A stretch of 64,000 bases of DNA from Polyangium sp. 6x1 (GTDB taxonomy: Bacteria > Myxococcota_A > Polyangia > Polyangiales > Polyangiaceae): positions 62,001 to 126,000 of the forward strand of contig NZ_JARZHH010000012.1 in assembly GCF_029946515.1 (NCBI RefSeq), written 5' to 3'. Both the position numbers and the translations under genes were made by a program. Shown one piece after another: positions 59,416-64,000 of the stretch (positions are counted from its first letter, which is position 1; every line of letters starts with the position of its first letter). Under the pieces are notes generated by a model. That model made no database searches, had not been told where the DNA came from, and was given only the letters and a program-made list of their open reading frames with translations.

Positions 59416-60447
59416 ATGGTCGATTCCGGACGGCTCGACGTCGCCGTGCTCGGCGCCGGCGTGATGGGGCTCGTCGCCGCCGTCACGCTCGTGCGCGCGG
59501 GGCTCCGGGTCGCGGTCCACGAGCGCGCTGCCGATATCACGGCGAGCGCCGCGTGGCGCTCCGGCGGCATGCTTGCGCCCGACTGTGAGGCCGAGATCGC
59601 CGAGCCGCTCGTCGTCGCCCTTGGCCGGCGGTCGCTCGCGCTCTGGCCGTCGCTCGTCCTGGGCGTCGAGACGAACGGGACCCTAGTCGTCGCTCCGCCG
59701 CGCGAGCCGGGCGTGCTCACCCGATTCGAGCGCCTGACCCACCATCACCAGAGCCTCGACGAAGGAGCCCTCGACGCGCTCGAGCCCGCCCTTGCCGGCC
59801 GCTACCGGCGTGGCCTCTTTTTCCCGAACGAGGGGCACCTCGACCCGCGCCGCACGCTGCGCGCGCTGCTCACGTGGCTGCGCGAGGCGGGCGTGCCCAT
59901 CGAATTCGGGTTTTCCGGGGATCCCGCGTCTCTCCGGGCCGATCGTATCGTCGACGCGCGCGGGCTCGGCGCCCGGGATCGGTTTCCCACGTTGCGCGGG
60001 GTCAAAGGGGAAATGGCCCTCGTCCGGAGCCGGGACGTCTCGCTCGCGCGGCCCGTGCGCCTGCTCCACCACCGCCATCCGCTCTATGTGGTCCCGCGCG
60101 AAGGCGGCGTCTTCATGATCGGCGCGACGACCATCGAATCGGCGCCGCTCGATCCGGACGAGGAGACGCGCGTCACGTTGCGCTCGGCCGGCGAGCTCCT
60201 CACGCAGGCGTATGCGCTCCACCCCGCGTTCGCCGAGGCGGAGATCCTGGAGCTCAATGCGGGGCTCCGGCCCGCCTTCCCCGACAACGCGCCGCGGATC
60301 GAGGTCTCCGGGCGCACGATCGCCGTGAATGGATTGTATCGCCACGGCTGGCTCGTCGCGCCGGCGCTCGCCGCGCGGATCGTCGACGTTCTTCGCGGTA
60401 AGGTCCCCCCGAACGAGGTCATGCATGCGGATCCGGCTCAATGGTGA
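59416..60447 (+). CDS. thiO: Glycine oxidase ThiO
   Basis: This 343-residue FAD enzyme oxidises glycine to dehydroglycine (iminoacetate), needed for the thiazole ring of thiamine. The dinucleotide-binding fold is VLGAGVMGLVAAVTLVRAG with VHERA. SGGMLAPDCEAE and RHGWLVAPALAARIVD are family marks. Use of ThiO rather than ThiH points to an aerobic thiazole route. GGAGAA precedes ATG 59416. Its 3' end overlaps thiS by 23 bp. Confidence 0.93.
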   Translation: MVDSGRLDVAVLGAGVMGLVAAVTLVRAGLRVAVHERAADITASAAWRSGGMLAPDCEAEIAEPLVVALGRRSLALWPSLVLGVETNGTLVVAPPREPGVLTRFERLTHHHQSLDEGALDALEPALAGRYRRGLFFPNEGHLDPRRTLRALLTWLREAGVPIEFGFSGDPASLRADRIVDARGLGARDRFPTLRGVKGEMALVRSRDVSLARPVRLLHHRHPLYVVPREGGVFMIGATTIESAPLDPDEETRVTLRSAGELLTQAYALHPAFAEAEILELNAGLRPAFPDNAPRIEVSGRTIAVNGLYRHGWLVAPALAARIVDVLRGKVPPNEVMHADPAQW

Positions 60448-60622
60448 AATGATCGATACGGCGGCAAGCGATCTCGCCGCGCTGGTCGAGGACCGAGGGT
60501 TCGACGTCTCGGTGGTCGCGACCGCGCTCAATGGCGAGTTCGTGCCGCGGGCCCTCCGCGCCGAGACGAAGCTCGCCGACGGCGACGCGGTCGAGGTGCT
60601 GCGGCCCATGCAGGGAGGATGA
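60425..60622 (+). CDS. thiS: Sulfur carrier protein ThiS
   Basis: This is a 65-residue ubiquitin-fold protein. The C-terminus ends in Gly-Gly (RPMQGG), the site of adenylation and thiocarboxylate formation that gives sulfur to the thiazole. The start RIRLNGEMI and [12 protein letters not shown] are typical. The ATG at 60425 lies inside the thiO end, and an ATG at 60421 belongs to the other frame. Its stop TGA overlaps the first thiG ATG. ThiF, which activates ThiS, is not in the window. Confidence 0.93.
   Translation: MRIRLNGEMIDTAASDLAALVEDRGFDVSVVATALNGEFVPRALRAETKLADGDAVEVLRPMQGG
60613..60618 (+). promoter_or_regulatory. thiG: Ribosome-binding site deciding thiG start
   Basis: GGGAGG directly abuts an ATG at 60619, leaving no spacer, but is 6 nt from the in-frame ATG at 60625. 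The second ATG is therefore favoured, even though the first gives the ATGA overlap with thiS. Confidence 0.6.
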
Positions 60623-60624
60623 GC

Positions 60625-61410
60625 ATGGTTGATTTTTATGGGCGCACGTTCGAGAGCCGGCTCCTCCTCGGGACGGCGCGGTATCCCTCGCCCGAGGCGC
60701 TCGGGGAGGCCGTGGCGCGCTCGGGCGCGCAGATCGTGACCGTGTCGCTCCGGCGTGAATCCGCGTCCGGCGCGAAGGCGGGGCAGGCGTTCTGGGAGCT
60801 CGTGAAGGCGCTCGGCGTCGCGATTCTGCCGAACACGGCCGGCTGCCATTCCGTGCGGGAGGCCGTGACGACGGCGCGCATGGCACGCGAGGTCTTCGGG
60901 ACGCCGTGGATCAAGCTCGAGGTGATTGGCGACGACGTGACGCTCCAGCCCGATCCGTTCGCGCTCGTGGACGCGACGCGCGCGCTCGTCGCGGAAGGAT
61001 TCGAGGTTTTTCCTTACATGACGGAGGATCTCGTGCTCGCCGAGAAGCTCGTCGAGGCCGGCTGCCGCGTGCTCATGCCGTGGGGCGCGCCGATCGGGAC
61101 GGGCCGCGGGCTCAACAATCCGTATGCGCTGCGCCTTTTGCGAAGACATTTCCCCGGGATCACGCTGGTCGTGGACGCCGGGATCGGCGCGCCGAGCCAC
61201 GCGGCGGCGGCGATGGAGATGGGGTACGACGCCATTCTGATCAACACGGCCGTCGCGACCGCGGGGAATCCGCCGGCCATGGCGGAGGCGTTCGCCGAGG
61301 CCATCCGCGCGGGGCGGCGCGCGCACGAGGCGGGGCTCATGGAGCCGACGGACCTCGCGACCGCGTCGACGCCGACGTTCGGCGCGCCTTTTTCGCCGTT
61401 CGCGGGCTGA
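60625..61410 (+). CDS. thiG: Thiazole synthase ThiG
   Basis: ThiG joins 1-deoxy-D-xylulose 5-phosphate, dehydroglycine and ThiS-borne sulfur into the thiazole phosphate of thiamine. It is a TIM barrel of 261 residues. The Schiff-base Lys is in [10 protein letters not shown]. The phosphate region includes [13 protein letters not shown] and [16 protein letters not shown], and the end has [19 protein letters not shown]. All are diagnostic. It follows thiS directly and precedes thiE by 15 bp in one operon. Confidence 0.95.
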   Translation: MVDFYGRTFESRLLLGTARYPSPEALGEAVARSGAQIVTVSLRRESASGAKAGQAFWELVKALGVAILPNTAGCHSVREAVTTARMAREVFGTPWIKLEVIGDDVTLQPDPFALVDATRALVAEGFEVFPYMTEDLVLAEKLVEAGCRVLMPWGAPIGTGRGLNNPYALRLLRRHFPGITLVVDAGIGAPSHAAAAMEMGYDAILINTAVATAGNPPAMAEAFAEAIRAGRRAHEAGLMEPTDLATASTPTFGAPFSPFAG

Positions 61411-61413
61411 TCC

Positions 61414-61419
61414 GAGGAG
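61414..61419 (+). promoter_or_regulatory. thiE: Ribosome-binding site deciding thiE start
   Basis: GAGGAG abuts ATG 61420 without spacer but is 6 nt from ATG 61426, as in thiG. The second ATG is favoured. Confidence 0.55.
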
Positions 61420-61425
61420 ATGCCG

Positions 61426-62043
61426 ATGCTCGTGCTGGATCGTTTTTACCTGATCGTCGACAGCGCCCGGTGGCTCGATCGCCTGCTGCCGCTGGGCTTG
61501 CAATTCGTACAGCTCCGCGTGAAGGGGCAAGACGCGGCCGCGCGGAGGGCGGAGATCGCGGCGTCCATCGAAACATGCCGGGCGCGCGGGGCGACGCTCG
61601 TCGTGAACGATTTCTGGCAAGACGCGATCGACCTCGGCGCGGAATGGGTGCACCTCGGCCAGGAGGATCTCGCGGGGGCCGATGTGGCGGCGATCCGGCG
61701 GGCCGGCCTCAAGCTCGGCGTCTCGACGCACAGCCACGAGGAGCTCGACGCGGCGCTCACGGTCGATCCGGCGTACGTGGCGCTCGGCCCGGTGTATCCG
61801 ACGACGCTCAAGGTCATGCCGTGGGCGCCGCAGGGGCTCGATCGGATCGGCGAATGGAAGCGAATCGCGCGGCGGCCGCTCGTCGCGATCGGGGGCATCA
61901 CGCTGGAGCGCGCCGAGGGCGTGGCGCGCGCCGGGGCGGATTCCATTGCGGTCATCTCGGACGTCCTCTCGAATCCCGATCCCGAGGCCCGCTGCAAGGC
62001 CTGGCTCGACGCGCGGGCGACGTGGCCAGCTTCCTCCGAATGA
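61426..62043 (+). CDS. thiE: Thiamine-phosphate synthase ThiE
   Basis: ThiE couples the thiazole phosphate with hydroxymethylpyrimidine pyrophosphate to give thiamine phosphate. It has 205 residues in a TIM barrel. Marks are FVQLRVKGQDAAARR, TLVVNDFWQDAIDLGAEWVH, LGQEDLAGADV, VALGPVYPTTLK and IGGITLERA. The ND-x-D-like NDFWQDA and pyrophosphate-binding LGPVYPT are in place. It is the last gene of the thiOSGE operon. ThiC and thiD are not in the window. Confidence 0.9.
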   Translation: MLVLDRFYLIVDSARWLDRLLPLGLQFVQLRVKGQDAAARRAEIAASIETCRARGATLVVNDFWQDAIDLGAEWVHLGQEDLAGADVAAIRRAGLKLGVSTHSHEELDAALTVDPAYVALGPVYPTTLKVMPWAPQGLDRIGEWKRIARRPLVAIGGITLERAEGVARAGADSIAVISDVLSNPDPEARCKAWLDARATWPASSE

Positions 62044-62097
62044 CGGAGGTTTGCAAGGCACCGATCCGCGCTACGCTCGTCGCGAGAGGAGCGGATC

Positions 62098-62541
62098 ATG
62101 AAAGAGATCAGGTACGAGGTCCCGGTGAACGCGCCGGGCGAGCCGACGCTCTCGCGGGCCGAGCTGTGGCGGGGGCTCGAATTGAAGGCGGAGAACGCGC
62201 TGCCGTTCATCCCGGCCATGCAGCGATGTGAGGTCCTCGCGAGAGGCGACGGCTGGCTTTTGCGCGAGATCGAGCTCGAAGGCGAGTCGATCCGGGAGCG
62301 GGTCACGTTCGAGCCCGAGAGACGCGTGCATTTCGAGCGGATCGCCGGCGCGCCGGGGTGGGTCGACAACGTGATCGACCAGCGGCCCGACGGAACCCTG
62401 GTGCTCCGCTTCGTGTTCGGCACGCCGGACGAGGACGAGGCGAAGGCGCGGGCCTTCGAATCCCTGCTCCCGAAAGCCGTGGCCTCGACGCTCGCGGCGG
62501 TGCGGCGGATGGTCGCCGACGGTACGATTCGAATGAGCTGA
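62098..62541 (+). CDS. DUF1857-like START/SRPBCC-fold protein
   Basis: This is a 147-residue single-domain protein. The start YEVPVNAPGEPTLSRAELWRGL, the RETVTFEPERRVHFER-like segment and the C-terminal helix (AFESLLPKAVASTLAAVRRM) match the SRPBCC fold as in DUF1857/AtaL-like proteins, which bind hydrophobic ligands. GAGGAGCGG precedes ATG 62098. It follows the thi operon after 54 bp and may be read through from it, but a role in thiamine metabolism is not indicated. The family call is moderate. Confidence 0.65.
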   Translation: MKEIRYEVPVNAPGEPTLSRAELWRGLELKAENALPFIPAMQRCEVLARGDGWLLREIELEGESIRERVTFEPERRVHFERIAGAPGWVDNVIDQRPDGTLVLRFVFGTPDEDEAKARAFESLLPKAVASTLAAVRRMVADGTIRMS

Positions 62542-62722
62542 CGGCGAACCGCGCACGCGCTCGCGACGCGTGCCGGAGCGAGGGCTCGCGCCGAAGCGCG
62601 GACCCCCCATGGTGCGCTCGTCGCGGCGACCGCCCGAGGGCGGCGCCGTGGCGCGCCGGATGCGCCTGGCGGATCGGCGCTGGTTAGCCCCCCCTGCCGC
62701 ATGCGCTACATAGAGTCGTATC

Positions 62723-64000
62723 ATGCGCGCGATGGATGCGCGGACCAGGATAAAGGGTTGGGTCCGCTCCCTCGGCCCTGCGATCGCCCTGTCCGCGAGC
62801 TATTGCGTGCTCGCCGATCTAGGGCTGCGCTGGGCGACGATCCGCGGCGCCGCCTCCCCGGTCTTCCCGGCCGCAGGTGTCGCGCTTGCCGGGCTCGTGC
62901 TCGGCGGGACGCGGCTGTGGCCGGCGGTGTTCATCGGGAGGCTCGCCGCAGCCTTCCTCCATCGGTCCTCCTTGCCCCTGTGGGTCGAGGTCGCGATTGC
63001 CGCCGGGAACAGCCTTGCCTCCGTCGCCGGTGCGAAGGTATTCCGCTGGACTCGGTCGGACCCCTCGCTGACCCACCTGCGCGACGTGCTGACCTTCCTC
63101 GCCGCCGCCCTCACGAGCGCTGCCGTGGCCGCCGTCGTGCTTACCCTTTCGATCGGATCGGCGCTGGACTCCGGCCCCGGGCAATCGCTGATTCTTTGGC
63201 TGAATGTCTCCATGGGCGGCCTCTCCGGTATCCTCGTGATGGCGCCGCTGGTCCTGACCTGGGCGCGGGGCGAGCCGATCCCGCACGAACGCGCCTGGTG
63301 GCTGCATCTCGTGCTGAGCACGGCCGGCGCCAGCGGGGCCGCCTGGCTGATTTTTGGTCCCACCGACTCGCCGCTGTTATGGCCCTCCCTCATTTTCTGT
63401 GGGCTCGTGTGGTCGGCCTTGGCGTGTGGGGTGCGGGGCGCGGCCACGACGATGGTGCCGATCGCCGCCATCGCCGTGTGGGGCACGACGATGGGCTACG
63501 GCTCCTTCGTGGCCACCGCGACGAAGCACGGGGGGCCGGGGCCGTCGATTGCGTTCATCCTCCTCCAGCAGTTCCTCGGGGGCATCGCCATTACCATGCA
63601 GATCCTGGCCGTGATCGCGAACGAGCGGCGGGGGCGGGAGGCGCTGCGCGAGAGGGAAGAGCGCCTGCGGCTGGCGGGCGACGCTGCAGGCGTGGGCTTC
63701 TGGACGTGGGACATCCGGCACGACACGGTGATCCTCGACGAGACCTGCGCGGCTTTCTACGGGATGCGACCTTCCGTGCCCATTCCCGCCTCGACCATGT
63801 TCGCCGCGGTTTGCCCCGAGGACCGCGCGCGCATCCATGAATCGGCGAGCCGGGCGGTGAGAATGGAGGGCCGGTACGAGGTCGAGTTCCGCCTGACCCG
63901 CCCCGACGGCACGTCGCGATGGATCGCGGCGGCCGGAAATGTCATTTGCGAGCACGGCGAGGCCGTGCGCCTGGCGGGCGTGAACCTGGACGTCACCGCG
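62723..64000 (+). CDS. MASE1-PAS membrane sensor protein, 5' part (3' truncated by window)
   Basis: The frame is open from ATG 62723 to the last base, 426 residues. The N-terminal 290 residues form a MASE1-type integral membrane sensor with about eight helices. It begins SYCVLADLGLRWATIRGAAS and continues SPVFPAAGVALAGLVLGGTR, WPAVFIGRLAAAF and VEVAIAAGNSLASVAGA. A PAS domain follows (EERLRLAGDAAGVGFWTWD, VEFRLTRPDGTSRWIAAAGN, GVNLDVTA). The output domain lies beyond the window and is probably a histidine kinase, or less likely a GGDEF domain. A frame starting at 62701 crosses the same bases but lacks such features. Confidence 0.85.
   Translation, partial: MRAMDARTRIKGWVRSLGPAIALSASYCVLADLGLRWATIRGAASPVFPAAGVALAGLVLGGTRLWPAVFIGRLAAAFLHRSSLPLWVEVAIAAGNSLASVAGAKVFRWTRSDPSLTHLRDVLTFLAAALTSAAVAAVVLTLSIGSALDSGPGQSLILWLNVSMGGLSGILVMAPLVLTWARGEPIPHERAWWLHLVLSTAGASGAAWLIFGPTDSPLLWPSLIFCGLVWSALACGVRGAATTMVPIAAIAVWGTTMGYGSFVATATKHGGPGPSIAFILLQQFLGGIAITMQILAVIANERRGREALREREERLRLAGDAAGVGFWTWDIRHDTVILDETCAAFYGMRPSVPIPASTMFAAVCPEDRARIHESASRAVRMEGRYEVEFRLTRPDGTSRWIAAAGNVICEHGEAVRLAGVNLDVTA

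Noticed and set aside
62701-63840. Plus-strand frame from 62701 in the last segment
   Set aside because: It overlaps the MASE1-PAS frame but gives an Arg/Gly-rich product and ends before the PAS region is complete.
1-64000. Prophage, IS element or integrative element
   Set aside because: No transposase, integrase or phage structural gene and no tRNA attachment site was seen.

Overview
This 64 kb window is high-GC (mostly about 70% by eye), gene-dense DNA. It looks chromosomal and most resembles a myxobacterium of the Polyangiales/Sorangiineae type. The reasons are eukaryote-like Ser/Thr kinases with degenerate cyclase-like or ATPase/TPR tails, a PP2C phosphatase, a REC-first hybrid histidine kinase, many lipoproteins with Gly/Ser or Pro linkers, an Mla lipid-transport locus, a short archaeal/eukaryote-like ProS, and GTG starts with strong third-position GC bias. 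The species is inferred. No rRNA, tRNA, CRISPR array, transposase or phage gene was seen.

Layout. 1-8.5 kb: the 3' end of gyrA, then a polysaccharide-type block (polyprenyl-phosphate sugar-1-phosphate transferase, ExoA-like GT2, GT4, a DUF4091-like exported protein and a beta-barrel-like protein). 8.5-12.2 kb: two MlaE-type permeases, MlaF and MlaD. 12.2-16.6 kb: a biotinyl/lipoyl carrier, a coiled-coil membrane protein with a Cys tail, pyrF-rlmB, and a GT39/83-type membrane glycosyltransferase. 16.6-24.3 kb: a lower-GC patch, a cysteine desulfurase overlapping a hybrid kinase, a PpiC lipoprotein with lnt, and proS. 24.5-29.8 kb: a compact cyanophycin operon (cphB-cphA-isoaspartyl peptidase) plus a zinc-ribbon membrane protein. 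29.8-36.8 kb: small hypothetical genes, a seven-copy 42-bp hairpin repeat, a TfoX-like protein with a histone-H1-like tail, two exported ferritin-like proteins (one fused to a barrel-like domain) and a VWA lipoprotein. 36.8-49.7 kb: an OPA transporter, a phytoene-dehydrogenase-like enzyme, an alpha/beta hydrolase, PP2C and two Ser/Thr kinases. 49.7-55.4 kb: an AT-rich, repeat-bearing regulatory region and a 1667-residue protein. 55.4-64 kb: a beta-helix lipoprotein, a P450, a class D beta-lactamase lipoprotein, the thiOSGE operon, a START-like protein and the 5' part of a MASE1-PAS sensor.

The best candidate for an undescribed system is the protein at 50402-55405. In one chain it carries a metallophosphoesterase domain with a degenerate last motif, a Pro/Ala linker, a WD40 propeller, a Roc-like GTPase, a COR-like region, a zinc ribbon and a second metallophosphoesterase with all motifs intact. 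It is preceded by an unusually AT-rich region with a 21-bp direct repeat flanking a putative promoter. Second in interest is a family of four composite palindrome-chain elements (15121-15412, 21685-22085, 39694-40095, 42533-42969) lying at gene ends; two of them supply the stop codon of the neighbouring gene. Other points are the paired ferritin-like exported proteins, the 42-bp tandem repeat and the self-contained cyanophycin synthesis/degradation operon.
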